From Sycobia sp. Sy_11 (lineage: Eukaryota; Arthropoda; Insecta; Hymenoptera; Epichrysomallidae), in contig JACCIC010000175.1 in assembly GCA_018907035.1 (NCBI GenBank), positions 372,001 through 436,000 of the forward strand: a DNA stretch of 64,000 nt. Reading direction: 5' to 3'. The translations under genes were made by a program, and so were the position numbers. The notes under the pieces were generated by a model. That model was given only the letters and a program-made list of their open reading frames with translations. It was not told the origin of the DNA and made no database searches. Positions 26,525-39,284 of the stretch are shown piece by piece. The first letter of the stretch is position 1, and every line of letters begins with the position of its first letter.

Positions 26525-29500
26525 AAAAAATTAACAAGCGCCTCTCACCGCAGCTTCTCCGTATTCGGCCTATTCGCGGTGATCATCTCCTGGTTGATGG
26601 GCTCGCTGTACCTATCGGGCTCCGTTGCCCTGGGCGACCTCTGCATGTCGCCCGACGGCTACATCTCGAAGGCCGCGCCCTCGGCCCTCGCGGCCGAGGT
26701 CCTCTCCTACTACACGCAGTGCGAGAACGCGCGCACCAATCCGTTCACCCAGCAGCTTCGCGACACCAAGCAGGCGACCGACGACATGAGGCGGAGCCTC
26801 GAGCTGGTCAAGCAGCTCTCCAACTATCTCTTCAAGGATCAGCAGCTGCAGCCGCGCTTCAGCAGTCTCGCCAACGACCTGAACAACATCGACAAGCAGA
26901 TCACCAGCCTCACTACCTTCCTCGACTGCAAGCCCCTTCATAAGCAGTACATACACGCCGTCAAGAGTCTGTGCCATCTGGGACTGTACGTATCGCGAAT
27001 TTTTCATTCATCCCGCGATACCGATAGACCGCATAATCTTCTTTATTATTTATATTATTTAAGGAGAAAAGAAAAATATATTTAATTAAAAATAAAAAGC
27101 AGCCAATAAACCCGATGCACTCTGTAATGCTATATACGTGTATCTGAATAAAAAAAAGCCTTAATGCTCGAATAATTGGAGAAAAAAAATTAAGGACTAT
27201 TTAGACGTGTTTCTCAAATTATCTTCACAATTCAAATCTCTTAATTTATTAAAAACGATTAAATAAACTAATATTAATGATAAAATTGATGTATATTGCA
27301 TTATTAAAATACTTTTGTAAAAGCCTTTTTCCAATATTAAATAGTATACAATTCATTTATATCTAAAACATATGTCATTTAACACTTGTAATAATAAATG
27401 AATGTTTTTTTAGTTTTGGACTCACGTTGATGCTGTTGGCGAGTGTAGCTTCCGGCTTCTTATTTACGGTTCTCGTTTGGGTGGACTCTCATACGTGGAT
27501 TTACATTAGAAAACGGTAAGACTTCATTTTTTATTCTAAATGTCTTGAAATATTTATTAATACTTTCGTTGACGTTTCTAAATAATTTCAAATAATTTTC
27601 AAATTCCAATCAACATACTTTATCATTCGTATAAATAATGAAGTATAAAGATATAAAGGATATAATACGTATTCTTTCGATGCATTTTTTCCACTGATTT
27701 ATTTTAAAAAAAATTTAACACGAGATTATAGTTTATTTCAATAATGTCATGTTGGTTGAAGGGATTTCAATGCCGATTTTTATCGATTTTATTAAATTAT
27801 CGAAACAAATTTTTTAAGCAATATCAAATCTAAAACCTACATTTTAATTCTTCAACCAGAAATTTTTTTTAATCTTTTTAAAAAACACTTGAATTATGAA
27901 ATAAACGAAAAAAATCTTTTTATTTTAAGATCCGTTGGATTTTACAAGTGCAAATAAATATCCAAGCTCTTTTTTTATTCTTTTTAGAAACGACTATCAC
28001 CAGGTGAACGAGCAGGACCCGTATCTGCCGCCGTCCGCGGCCTCCCAGGCAATCGCAGCGCGGACACTCCGAGGCCAAGGGTCGTACCCGCCTACAGCCC
28101 CTCCTCTTAGTCAAAATGCTCATGGCAACCATACTATTAAGCAGCCTCTATTGCTAACGCCGCCCCCGCCGTCTTATGCTACTGCGACAGCCCGCGCACG
28201 TCAGATGCACGAGAGCATGTCAAAGTTTGTGCATGAACAGTTTTTTTACTTTTTTGACTCCTTTTTACATATATCGTTCCCTCACAAATTTATTCTGAAT
28301 TCTGTTTTTGCATTTTTATTGTGCGAAAATAATTGATTTACGCTCATCGTACTGAATGTTTTGAGCCTAGATAGGGTAACAATATCTAATGGCCTTTTCA
28401 TCTTAATATCTCAGGTTTCAATTCCTTTTACGATACTTGCTTTGGCAAAACGCTATTTTAGAAAAAGAGAAAAATTTATGTGGTGGATTTTCATTTTTTT
28501 TTCTACGAGTATCATTGTATAATAGAATAGACGTTAGATAAATTCTTAAGCATAAGCAAATTGTTAGAACTTTTAGAATACTACTTGCACTACTAATTTT
28601 AATTAGGTTGAATCACGAAAAGCTTGTGCTTTATGATACATTTATTTTATTCTCTAACTAATAAAGTTATATTCCTGTATTGTACAATGATTCATTGATA
28701 TGTATTTATAAATGATCACTAAATGAAAGTAAAAACTTGTTTACTTTATTCATTCTCAACGGATATATACAAACATAGATATAATTTATCGATATAGAAA
28801 GTTATGTATGACTCAACTTAAAATACTTAGATAATATATTCATTTTATCTGAATGCTGCTCCAACTTTAAATTCTCGTATTTATTAAGAAAAAGTTTAGA
28901 AATTCAAACGGGATGTATAATTAATTCAGAATTGAGCATAAGTAAAGCGTGAAAATAATTCTACACAAGTTCTATGTTCTTTTATCTCAAGAAGTTCTTT
29001 CAATTTCTGTAAATTGCAAGCGCTTTTTATTACTCTATAATGTTTGTTACTCTTAAATCTTGAAAAAGTTCTTTAAATTTAAGATAACAATATTAATGTC
29101 CAATATTTTGCTTCTATACATAACATAATTATAATATATTCTCATATCACAACGTTCAAAGTTAATTTTTCAATGTGTATTTGCATTTCTTTTTAAATTG
29201 CTTAATGACTAAGTAAAACAGTACACATATTTTTTTAATTTCTATTACAGACAATTAAAATTAAAAACTATTTATAAGTTACTAATTATTTTCTTACGAT
29301 AATGTAAGTGAAAAATTGAACGGAAAAATTATTATTTAATGATTTTTGAAATTGAAAGTATTATATTTAATATATTCATTTAAAAAAAAATTTTATTAGT
29401 AGATTATGCTGACTAGTAAAACTTAGATTTATTGATTTACATTATTGAAGTTTAAAAGAGTGCCGAATTCTTGAGTATCTTCGCTTTTTTTTAAATACGA

Positions 29501-30517
29501 TAAACATTTAATTATAATATTTATATATTATTTGGAACTCACAACATAATACTTTTTATGCCCTTGCAATTGTCAGCGATAAATTGAAAATAATAATAAG
29601 GTATATATAAAGCTAACCGTTATAACTGTCCAATTTTTATTGAAAAATATTATTATTAAACGTTTCAACAATAATAGTTGTTCTTGTTAAGCATAACATG
29701 AATCAATTCTGAAAATTTTTAAAAGTAATGAAATAAGGACATAATTCGTTTTAAACTTTTTTTGCTATCTTTTTAATTTAATACATTGCCTGTTTTTAAA
29801 ACTAAAAAATAGTTAGTATTGACTACTAATAAGTTTTTAAAGGAAGTTAAGCTGTTGCTTATTATAACGCTATTAGTGTTAAATATGAAGTATTGTTTTC
29901 ATATTATATTATAATTTTTTATTTAATTCAGCAAGAATTTTGTAAAAATAAGCTGCATTGTTTGCTACTATGAACGTTTTGTTGTTCGCTTTGTTTCATA
30001 ATATTTACATTTATTTATATTTTAACAAATTTTCAATTTAAGAAATATTACTATAATTTAAAAAATCAGTAATTTATTGAACTATTGAATTTAATTATAA
30101 ACATAGTTTTATTTCTTAAATATCTTGTTAGTAGCAATTTTTATTATATATGTTTTATAAAAGCAATGTAAACATTCTAATTTACCAAATTTCAGAAACC
30201 AGTTGTACACATTAATTACAAAAAATTTGTGTCTTTATTGTTTATACAGACTTATGCATAATGGTATCACTTATAAAAACGATCTGTAGGATCTCTTTCT
30301 GTTTACTAGTGGATGTTGTTACCAAAAAATATTTAGCAAAATGTCATTTTATTTTAATTTAATGCAATATTTTTACTAACATCAAAAATGAAAACAAGAT
30401 TAATATTTCTTTCATTTAGTATGTAGAGCCATATTTAGCTTGTTTCAAGTAGGTGGTATTTAAATGGCTCCTTAATACATTTTTTAAACTAAAATGCAGC
30501 TCATCTACATAAATTTA

Positions 30518-30569
<52 letters not shown>

Positions 30570-30999
30570 TTGTTTATTATTTTACACTTAAGTATTCGAT
30601 ATTTTACATATTATTTTTCTTTAAAATGATTTACGTATGTATTTGTTCGCATATGAATTTAATGTGTTAGAATGTAACATTTAATTAAATAAAAACAGAA
30701 AGTTAACCATCTAAATAGCACCTGCAATAGTCGTAAATGAGCAGAATTTAGATCCATATGCTAAATAAAAATCTTTATTGCATTACAATTTGTATTGTTA
30801 ATTTATGTAAAAATTGTCTCTTAATTTCTACAGAGGTGGGGGCGTCAATGGCAGCGGAGTTGGGGATCACAAATCGAGTCAGCACAATCAGCAGACAGGC
30901 GGACGAACTGACCATCGTGCCGGGCTCGGGGATCAGCCTGGCCAGTACGCGACTCTAAGCAAACAATGCAAAACTCTGGAATCGAGCGATTTCTACTGA
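21473..30999 (+). CDS. tty: Protein tweety (TTYH family), multi-exon gene
   Basis: Tweety-family proteins are five-pass plasma-membrane proteins described as volume- or calcium-regulated anion channels, and structurally as possible lipid handlers. Coding exons are 21473-21610, 23130-23402, 25096-25430, 26554-26985, 27414-27515, 27988-about 28199/28218, 30834/30836-31021 (TGA at 30997-30999) and 31291-31868. Exon 1 gives the extracellular N-terminus with FPHFN and the sequon NNT. Membrane segments lie at the start of exon 2, mid exon 2, the end of exon 3, the start of exon 4 and in exon 5. Family landmarks are SLGILGSIPAA, GDLCMSPDGY and YYTQC. The exon 1-5 junctions all close in phase (0,0,2,2,2). 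The cytoplasmic tail is proline- and glycine-rich. The product to the TGA is about 560 aa. The family call is firm; which insect paralogue is not resolved. Confidence 0.93.
21976..22137 (+). CDS. Putative 53-aa single-pass membrane micropeptide
   Basis: An intact frame runs from ATG 21976 (A at -3, G at +4) to TAG 22135-22137, nested in the first coding intron of tweety on the same strand. It encodes about 27 continuous hydrophobic residues (MVFAGAVTLSMF...LVLFFF), then RSNCNRQEHKAKGDRRHE and a short acidic end, ILPYDDLS. That is a type-III-like topology with a basic flank directly after the membrane segment. Local GC is higher than in the surrounding intron. I do not recognise the family. 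Alternatively, the CAG at 22024-22026 could act as a 3' splice site (TTTCTTCAG|GT) joining tweety exon 1 in phase to a 36-codon terminal exon. The uninterrupted hydrophobic run across that site favours the stand-alone ORF. Confidence 0.55.
   Translation: MVFAGAVTLSMFILFLQVVLELVLFFFRSNCNRQEHKAKGDRRHEILPYDDLS
23130..23402 (+). CDS. tty: tweety exon 2 (TM1 and TM2)
   Basis: Acceptor TTTACAG, donor CAG|GTGGGT, 91 codons, phase 0 at both ends. It encodes SLGILGSIPAALLILTLLVL and onward (TM1), a basic cytoplasmic loop RCCDRKPRHRR, TM2 rich in Leu/Cys, and VGLYGNDDVHNG at the outer edge, all typical of TTYH proteins. A (TC)n tract of about 50 bp starts six bases after the donor. Confidence 0.93.
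23409..23458. repeat. (TC)n microsatellite at the intron donor
   Basis: About 25 TC units begin immediately downstream of the exon 2 donor of tweety. Pyrimidine tracts next to a 5' splice site can attract PTB- or GAGA-like binders, but here it is probably neutral. Confidence 0.9.
25096..25430 (+). CDS. tty: tweety exon 3 (extracellular loop and TM3)
   Basis: Acceptor TTTTTCCAG, donor CAC|GTGAGT, 111 codons plus two bases (phase 2). It carries an amphipathic extracellular region with the sequon NKT and a second, NRS, then TM3 (MAMLSALLVLCVVLLVGVA) and HSRCALIT. GC content is far above the neighbouring introns, as for the other exons. Confidence 0.93.
26554..26985 (+). CDS. tty: tweety exon 4 (TM4 and large extracellular domain)
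   Basis: Acceptor CACCGCAG, donor CT|GTACGT, 144 codons counting the split one. It opens with TM4 (FSVFGLFAVIISWLMGSLYL), then GDLCMSPDGY, YYTQC and a long helical ectodomain with conserved cysteines (FLDCK, SLCHLG) likely to form disulphides. A (TA)n tract ends about 30 bp before the acceptor. The antisense frame across this exon is a GC-rich shadow. Confidence 0.93.
27414..27515 (+). CDS. tty: tweety exon 5 (TM5)
   Basis: Acceptor TTTTTTTAG, donor CG|GTAAGA, 102 nt, phase 2 at both ends. It encodes the fifth membrane segment (LMLLASVASGFLFTVLVWV) followed by DSHTWIYIRKR, the entry to the cytoplasmic tail. Confidence 0.92.
27988..28218 (+). CDS. tty: tweety exon 6 (cytoplasmic tail)
   Basis: Acceptor CTTTTTAG. 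The exon encodes RNDYHQVNEQDPYLPPS, then a Pro-rich tail with TPPPPSYATATARAR. The donor is not certain. GTCAGA after 28199 gives phase 1 and GTCAAA after 28218 gives phase 2; each fits one of two tandem acceptors of exon 7 (30836 and 30834). A stronger donor-like CAG|GTGAAC at about 28006 would be out of frame with exon 7. Unspliced, the frame closes at 28336 after a Phe-rich run that looks intronic. Confidence 0.75.
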
Positions 31000-31021
31000 G
31001 GGCACGCCCCCTCGGGAACGG
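30836..31021 (+). CDS. tty: tweety exon 7 (short C-terminus, TGA at 30997)
   Basis: The frame GGGVNGSGVGDHKSSQHNQQ continues through TDHRAGLGDQ and ends YATLSKQCKTLESSDFY before TGA at 30997-30999. The exon continues seven sense codons past the stop to a clean donor, G|GTAAGA, in phase 1. With the 30836 acceptor it is 186 nt, phase 1 at both ends, so it is a symmetric cassette. With the 30834 acceptor it is not symmetric. Confidence 0.8.
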
Positions 31022-31290
31022 GTAAGAGGAAGAATTTTTTTTTCATTTATTAAAACCAGGATTAAAACCGTTGTTCTTAATGTTGAAAACTTATTGTTGC
31101 ATTTATAAAAGAAATCTTTGTAAATTTGTAAAATTTTAATGTCATCAATGTAGATTTTACTATTTTATTTTCTATATAAAAATAAAAATTTAAGTAAATT
31201 CGTAATAATCTTAGTATTAATATGTATCACTGTTATATATTATATAAAAAAAAAACTTAGTGAATCTAAAAGCTGATCGTTAATCAACAG

Positions 31291-31868
31291 GAAGAGAGCC
31301 ACCATGGACGCCGAGCGTAGCCTCCTTTACGGGTGGTACGCTCTCTCATAACTCACACGGGAGTATTGGCGGCCAACAACAGCATCTCGCCACTTTTCAG
31401 GATTCGCGCAAGACACAAACTCTGGACCCTAAGAATCTGGCGAATCTTAAGCGCGGTCCAACGCCTGCCTGGAGTCAAGCGGGTCGTCCGTTACCGGTGC
31501 CGAGCAACGGCAACAATAACTCGGGCAATAGCTGGGAAATTGAGTCGCGCTCGCAGACTAACATGAATCAATTTCGCTCCCTCGTGCGCAACAAGCCGGT
31601 GAGCGTGCGCATTCAAGACCAACACAGTCATCAGTCGATGCAAGACCAAGTTCGCACACTCGACAGGAACTTCTCGAGAGTGCAAAACAACGGCTACGAG
31701 ACGAACCATGGAGCTGTAATGGGCAACAGTGCGAGTAGTACCATACCAAACATGTACGGCACTTATAACAGGCGACACGATAAGCACCACCAGCAACAAC
31801 AGCAGGTGTCTACGCTTAGTCAAGTTCAAGGCAGCGATCCGAATCTTTATGCCGTTACAGAACTTTAA
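31291..31868 (+). CDS. tty: tweety exon 8 (long C-terminal extension)
   Basis: Acceptor CAACAG at 31285-31290. Two bases complete the codon left by exon 7, then 191 sense codons run to TAA at 31866-31868. The product is Ser/Gln/Asn-rich: REPPWTPSVASFTGGTLSHN, later KNLANLKRGPTPAWSQAG, a polyQ stretch near the end, and terminal NLYAVTEL. It is open only in the frame that follows exon 7 through its TGA, or exon 6 ending in phase 1. The composition suits a disordered cytoplasmic tail. Confidence 0.7.
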
Positions 31869-32119
31869 GGAGCTGAAATTTTTATTTTTTTTTTGTTTTT
31901 TATTTTTATTTCTATTAAGGACGGTTTCTTGACTCATAAATATGTTGGGCGATCAAGAGTGTCTTTTCATTTAAAAATAAGTACTTCCTTATTTCGAATT
32001 TTACGACTTCTTATCAAATTTAATTTATAAGAATATTATAATTATAATATTCTAATCATTTTTAATTTCAATATAAAATTTTTTTAATACTTTCTTAGAT
32101 TTATTGTTAATCGACACTG

Positions 32120-32125
32120 AATAAA
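32120..32125 (+). terminator. Candidate tweety poly(A) signal
   Basis: AATAAA lies about 250 bp after the exon 8 stop, on the coding strand. In AT-rich DNA such hexamers are frequent, so the position makes it plausible but unproven. Confidence 0.35.
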
Positions 32126-32199
32126 AGATTATAAAATTTGATTTAAGTCGGATAGATATACTTGTAAAATTAATAAGGTAGCCTTTCATATACCTTTCA

Positions 32200-35100
32200 T
32201 TTGTTGATAATTTACTATTCAACTTTTACATAATTGTATGTAACGTTGCGTTGTGGGTCCAATCCGTATCAAATGCAGTTTAAATCAATATATTTTTAAA
32301 ACATACATATAATTGTATGAAAATATTATGATATTACTTTCTTACTTTAAAGTAATTAAGTCAGAATTAATTATTTTATATCTTTAGATTTTAATAAATT
32401 TGTGAAAAATGAAAATTTCTCTATTCTGTAATAGAATACTGAATACAATAATTATAATATATTATTATAAAATAAAGATCGCTCAACAATCGCGTATAAA
32501 ATAAAAGGCGAGAAAGCTACTTCTTAATATTCTGTAACAGTGCAATAGTATTAAAGCATCTGTGCATTTAGTTCATGGTGATGTTGGTGAACAGCTCAAA
32601 AAAAATTTCCTTAACTTCAATGCGATGAGTGTATCGAATGTACACGTCTCAAGCAAAAAACCAAAGAAAAAACAGAGGGGGCGTTTCAAACCTCGGAAGT
32701 CGAAGAAGATAAAATATTATAAAACCTTTGAAGCCTAAGAGATATTCATCGAATAGGAAGAAAAGGGGAGAATGAAGGGAATTTATTCCAAGATTTATTA
32801 GACGTATTAATGTATATCAATTGTATTTGTATATCATGTACAGTGACCATGATAGAATTTGTTTATCTATTTTGTCCTATTATCTTTACGAGTATGTGTT
32901 TATTATAGTTTGCAGAATGAATGCAGAAGAGTTAACTAAATAATTGGTATAGATTTTTCGGCACTTAATATAAAAGCATCATATATAATTTTTGTTTTCG
33001 TTTTTTTAATTTTTTTTTTCTTCATTATATATATATATATATATATATATGATTAGACTATACTTATAGTCATTATTATAACTTGAACTGATAATTATAA
33101 CTTAAATTATCACAATTATTTAAAATAAAAAATCTAATACAATATAATTATTTTTATAAGTTAATAAAATTTATTAATTAATAAAGTGTCGAAATATCTG
33201 TAACATTTTCCTCATTAAAAAAATGTACGTTTTTTAGTTCAAAAATTTAGTTCTTTGCGTTTTATATTAACGTATCTAATGTCTAATATGATATCAAAAT
33301 GTTTAAAAAAATATCAAAAGATTTTTTGTTATTATATTTTGTAAAAAATATTTTTTTTGTTAGAAACATTAAACATTGCACAATATGATTCTTTACATAG
33401 CATATTTTGAGCTTTGTTTAATTTTTCATGGTACGTACATGAAAAGAAAAGGCGCTAATATTGAAAAAATTATTAGACGGAATACCAAAAGACAATTTTT
33501 TATACAATCTTTTTATATTTTAATAAAAAGAAAGGAGAAAAAGAAATAATAAAAGTGCGAACGATTTAATATGAAGCATAACTAAGCACAGAAATAAACG
33601 TACATAATTTATTTTCCGTTAAAAAGTTCGATGCATTTATAAGAATTATTTATACTGGAGTTATAATAATATTAACATTAACAATAATTAAGCCAAGAGT
33701 TACCGCACGATATAAAAACGTTACACGAGTGATAAGGTGGAGTAATTATTATATTCAATTTATATAAGACTTTCGAAGTATAGAGAATAACTAAACTATC
33801 TAAGAAAGAAAAAAACAATCTATTTCAAAGTACTGCCGTTCCTTGCGTGAACACCCGTCTTAAGTACAAATCCTGAGCCGGCTGATTTTTTACATTTATT
33901 TGTTCTTTTTCAGCGATATTGTATAGATTGTTATAAAATGATAATAATAACCGTAAAGATGTAGAATAACCGACTGATTGATTTTTATGAAATCGAAAAA
34001 CGATAGAAAAGGAAATGTTATATATCATTCGAAGTTTCATTCCATAAAATGCGTGCTTATCTTGAAACATTTCGAAAAAAGCATCCCTTAAAACTGTATA
34101 TTGTTAATTTTATATTTTCTATTTCCTTGCGTTAGTTCATGTTTCTCATTTATTTTCCTCTATTATTTAAAACTAAAAGAAACTGTTTTGAAAATTTCAG
34201 ATAAGTAAATTGTAAGTGAAAATTAAGAAAATAATCTGTATAAAAAGTAATTTAAATAAAAATCTTTTTTGCCTAAATAAAGATATAATATATTGTTATT
34301 TTCCAATCGAAGAAATATAAAATTAACAATTCTATTTTTCTTTGCACATTGATTTCTTATTCTTCAGTAATCAAAAATAGTAAAAAAAAATCTATCGATT
34401 GAGTATGAAAAACTGTGGGACCTAAATTCATCTTATAATTTTAATAGAATGGACAAGAAATAAATGGCGGATAAAAAATAAGAAAGATTTCACAACCAAA
34501 AGTTAGCGGAAATAGATCATTTTTTTCAACTGTCTTTATGGCAGATTTGTATATATTACACTTGGGGATAAATTAATGAAATACAGTATAGATCATAAAG
34601 TTAATACGTTTATGGAGTATAAATGTATAAACTGTGGTAGACTTTATCTTAATATCTCAAGAGTCATGACTGACTAAAATTAAAAACATTTTTTCCATAC
34701 ACGTCCTTTTAATAAAGGCATAGTAACAGAGATGAGAGTACTCATATCTGATAGTAATAATTCGTTATCTTCAAGATAGCATTCGCAGAATGCTTTCCCA
34801 ATTGTAATAAACTTTTTTCTTTCATTTTAAGGAATTTAATTTTTTTATACACGAGTAGTATTGTATTGTGAAGTTTTATGAAATTTATATATCTTGTACT
34901 AATAATATGAGCAAGTTTTCACTGCCAAATATCTTAGAAACTAAAACTTGTTCTTTTCATATTGTATAAATAATCGACTTCAAACTCTACTACTCTCTAC
35001 TACTCTATAACAATTAGTTTAAAATTAATTGACAATGAGATGTGTATATGATATAAAAATAATGTAAAATGTAGATGAATAATTATATATACGTAATAAG

Positions 35101-38100
35101 ATTTAATATTGACATATTAAATAGATATTTCTGTTTTCTTAACTATATCTTTCCATCTATCATAACATTAACTCTGTAATAAAAAGAAAGCTCTTTTTCA
35201 TTGAAAATATCAGTTGTTTTTAGGTGCATGATTTACATTTAACTAATTTATTTCAATTTATATCTTTTATTGGAAAATACATAGTCTTCAATTAAAAATA
35301 AAACAATTAAAGCCTTCATTATATATTATTTAGCAGCAATTAAGTTTAGATTGACATAACAATCGAACGGGAAAAGTTTTTAGTGAAACATTTCAGTTCT
35401 GAGTTATTGACAATGGATGTTGTAAATAACTGTAATAATTATAGATAAGATATGGTTTTTAGAGGGATGTAGTTGCATTTTTTAGATAAGACTAAACAGA
35501 GATATGAGGACTATTTGTAGCAAGATATCAATATATAGTTAAGGAGGTCAATGAGATTTGTTATAATCTATCGCAAAATAATATCCTAGTCAGGATATTA
35601 TTAATTACGGAATAAATTTTTTATTATCATACTTATAGAAGAGGATATTATTTTATTTCTTGTAAATTTGAAAGCATTCAGTCAAATCTCGTTTCGTTTT
35701 ATAACTACGTTACGTTCAAAATAGTAGATCAATAGATCATGAAAAATAATAATTTCGAATCATTTTCTTGATAATTTTTTATGTAGAATACAAACCTGAT
35801 CTTAGAATTGGTCAATCATGTCCGAATTTAAAATACGTGACAAAATTATATGACCAAAAATAGTTGAATTTATTTACACTTTGAATGAAATCTAGAAAAT
35901 AATTATTTTGAAGATAACGAAAATTTATCTCATGCGAAAAATAAAGATAACGAATTTGTTAGTTCTTAGTTTTATAAAATTTAAACCGAAAATTAATAGC
36001 AAGTTATGTGATGTATAAAGTTAATATATTTATATTGAACTATAAATAATTCGCATAAATACTTAAAAAATCCCATTTAATTTTATAAAGTTTTAAATAT
36101 TAATCTTCAATGAACTTTTTAATTTCACTATTATCTACTGAATATTTCATAATTAAAATTTACAATTTTTTGCTCGCATAACTACTATCAGCGTGTATCC
36201 GCTGTATTTTAATTTATTATATGATGTACATAAATTTAAAAAATATATTTGATACATTTAATACTGTTGCTAATACAGACGAATATTTTCTTTCCAATAT
36301 TTCTCTCAGTATAGATTTGTTATCGATTATAAGATTTACAGTTTTCATGATTACATATTGGTAAAAATTCATTTATCACTGCCATAAACTTTTGATATTT
36401 CATATTTGATATTTTCATAATAAGATGTGAGTAGAACTGTGTGAACTTCTTAAAATAAAAACGAAACTACGAAATAGAAGTATTAATTATGCAATAATAA
36501 TAATAATAATTATAATAATAACAACAACAACAACAATAATAATAAAATATTAATAATAAAAACTTACATACATTGCATTAACGGGATCAATACATCTACG
36601 TACATAATTGACACGGGCAGAACATATGAACTTAGGAACTGATATATTAATTAAATAAAAAGGAAAAGCTCCGTTAACTTCAGAAAACACTGATAACGAG
36701 TATAGTCATAAAGCAAGAAAAATATTTACTATCGCTTATAATTAAAGCGAATGAAGTCCATAATGAATAACTTATGTATTGATGTATAAATTACACACAG
36801 ATTACTCCAGAAGTACGGGAACGTGAAAATAGCTTGAGGAATGTATTTGGTTTAATGTCCTATTCTTTAAAATAAGCTCCTCGAAGATTACTTTGCCATT
36901 TTTATATTTTCAGAGCAGCCGGTAAACTAATGCGCGAAAAGATTTAATACGTTAAACACCCATAAATTTCGTATATATACAGCAAATATGCGATAGCATT
37001 TTATCGAAATTAAAATATTTAATTTTGAAAAGTTTTTCATTAATACCATAATTCTATTCGATAATCATAAGCTCATGGAGCCTTTGTGAAAGCAAAATTG
37101 ATTAGGTAGTTTATTGCTGATATTAATAAATATATAAAAAAACTGTATATTTTTCAATTTCTATTCCTTATTTTATTCATGATTATATCAAATTATTTTA
37201 GAATGCTTACCTAAATTGTAAATACTTGTAAGTTTCTAGATAAATCTTATATATAATCACTTGTCTAATTACCTTGTACAAAATTAATTCCATACAGTAT
37301 TATACATTTTCTTAACAGGAAGAGATAATTATATATGGGTGACGGACCTGGTTCATATTGAGTTAGATAAGTTTGGTTACTTCGAAAATTAGTTCTATAA
37401 AGTTTTAAGATCTAACTCTCCCCATTCGTAAGATAAATATGACACCTTCTAACGTACAATTAAATGGTACTACTTCCTTCTAATTAAATTGGATATACTG
37501 TGTTACCAGCAATTTTTTTTTCTAAAGATTGGAAAACCAAGTTCAAATGAATTTATGTCTTGCACAAATGCGTAGTTATGAACTTTTATGTATAAATTTG
37601 GTCAAACTTCAGTTAATAATAATTAAGAAACAACGCATTTGCTAACCTAAGTTTATTAGAACATTCTGTTTGAAATGATCTTACTCTTAGTAATCTTAAT
37701 CATTATCTTACTCATAGAATCCTGGACTAAAAATACAGGTTTTCATTAAAAACAGTTCTCTGATTTACTTCAAAATGCTATTATAAATGGAAACTAGTGT
37801 TTGAGAATAGGATAGGCCTATAAAGGGTTCATTTAGAATGTAAAGAAACAGTTACCTTAGTTAATTTGGACTAAATCTGTTATGCATATTTAATGATTAT
37901 TCATATCTGTCCATTTGAATTTCATAATGTTTTACAATGAATCTTTATTTACGTCATATGAATGGTATATTCATATATGGACAGACAGATGAATAATGTT
38001 TTAAATTACAAACTGCTGTTTTTCTTAAGTAGAACAACGTCGATAAATTTTAAGTAAAAAAGTTATTAAATAATTGAAAAAAGAAAAATAATTAGAAAAA

Positions 38101-39200
38101 AATAAGAAAAAGTGTAGTAAAATATTGTTTTGGTTCCATGTAGTTTTCTATCAATTTATACGGCATTGAAGTAATAAAGATAGAAATGGCCGAGGAAATG
38201 GCATTTTAAATAACTTTTTTATTACAAATTTTTGCACCCATCGTTGATAGTCATTTATTATAATTCATTTTTGTATAATAATTATGAAAAAATATAGAAA
38301 AGTAAAAAACGAGAATAGGTGTCGAAAAATTAAATAAAAATAAGTGATGAATAAGTGTTAAGAGATTAAAATAATATAACGATTAAATGCATGAAAGAAG
38401 GCGCAGGAGTTTTAATAATTTCCTTAAAATCGAGGAAAATGAACTTATTAGTCCCGACTCAGGCCTGAATTTGGCCTATATTTAGTTAATGCGTGGGGGA
38501 TAGTTATCCAAATAATTATCGTGCACGGTTCCTTTCTTTCGCCTGTAGTTTGTCATTTTCGTTATGAGAAATGACGCAGTTTTGTAAAAAAAAAGAAAAA
38601 AATAAATAAAAACTAGTATCGAAGAATACTTATGTAACCGTGGAGAAAACACAAAAAAGGACCATTACTTCGTAATGTGTTTTTTCAATGACAGCGTTAT
38701 ACGAGTATAATAATATAGCTATTGTTACATATATAAAACGATACAAACGTGTGATTTTTAGCTCCCGACAGTAATTTATTTTCGATCTGTTCAAAGTAAC
38801 AGAAAGGGTTAGATTATTTGTCACGCCGTTATGATTTCCCATACTTTGATCTTTATCCCGTATTCTGTAATATCATATATGAATATTATAAAAAGAGAAA
38901 ATAAGAAATAAAAGTAATTGAAAAATGTGCGCATTGGTATATTCATTTATTTCGTTGTATAAATTTAACTTTTATAAATTTAAATAAATTTATAGGATAT
39001 AAAAAAAAATGCGGTCTAGAGGGAGTGAGGTAACTCGGTTGACCTATCAGATAAGTCCGTTATAAAGTTTGCAGACATAATGCTATTTCATTCCCGAGAT
39101 TTAGCACTTTTTTACTTTTTAAAATTAATTTCTATACAACTTTATGTGTCCTAATACATATATATCAATACTTGATCTATATTTCTTTGAATCTATTTTT
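32200..39200. other. AT-rich convergent intergenic region
   Basis: No coding exon or RNA gene was recognised between the 3' ends of tweety and the FASTKD gene. It contains (TA)n at about 33027-33050, an (ATT)n/(CAA)n tract at about 36499-36560, an imperfect inverted repeat around 37.89-38.0 kb, and dispersed-repeat copy B at 37.31-37.46 kb. Confidence 0.6.
37313..37460 (+). repeat. Diverged dispersed repeat, copy B
   Basis: The counterpart of the segment at about 8513-8680, in the same orientation, with the ATATGGGTGA core and following blocks in the same order. Substitutions are numerous, so the copies are old. The ends are not defined. Confidence 0.45.
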
Positions 39201-39284
39201 GTTCATAACCCTACAACTGCTGAGAAACTCAGCTCTACCTCTTATCCATTCCACATGTGCTCAGGGTTCCGTCTGTTGAATAGG

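Noticed and set aside
26612..27007. 131-codon antisense frame over tweety exon 4
   Set aside because: A shadow frame caused by the GC-rich codon usage of the real exon.
28219..28336. Read-through end of tweety exon 6
   Set aside because: Composition becomes intronic and Phe-rich, and exon 7 gives a better family-like tail. It remains only as a possible minor isoform.
31491..31937. 148-codon antisense frame over tweety exon 8
   Set aside because: A shadow of the Ser/Gln-rich sense frame, which connects by splicing and phase to exon 7.
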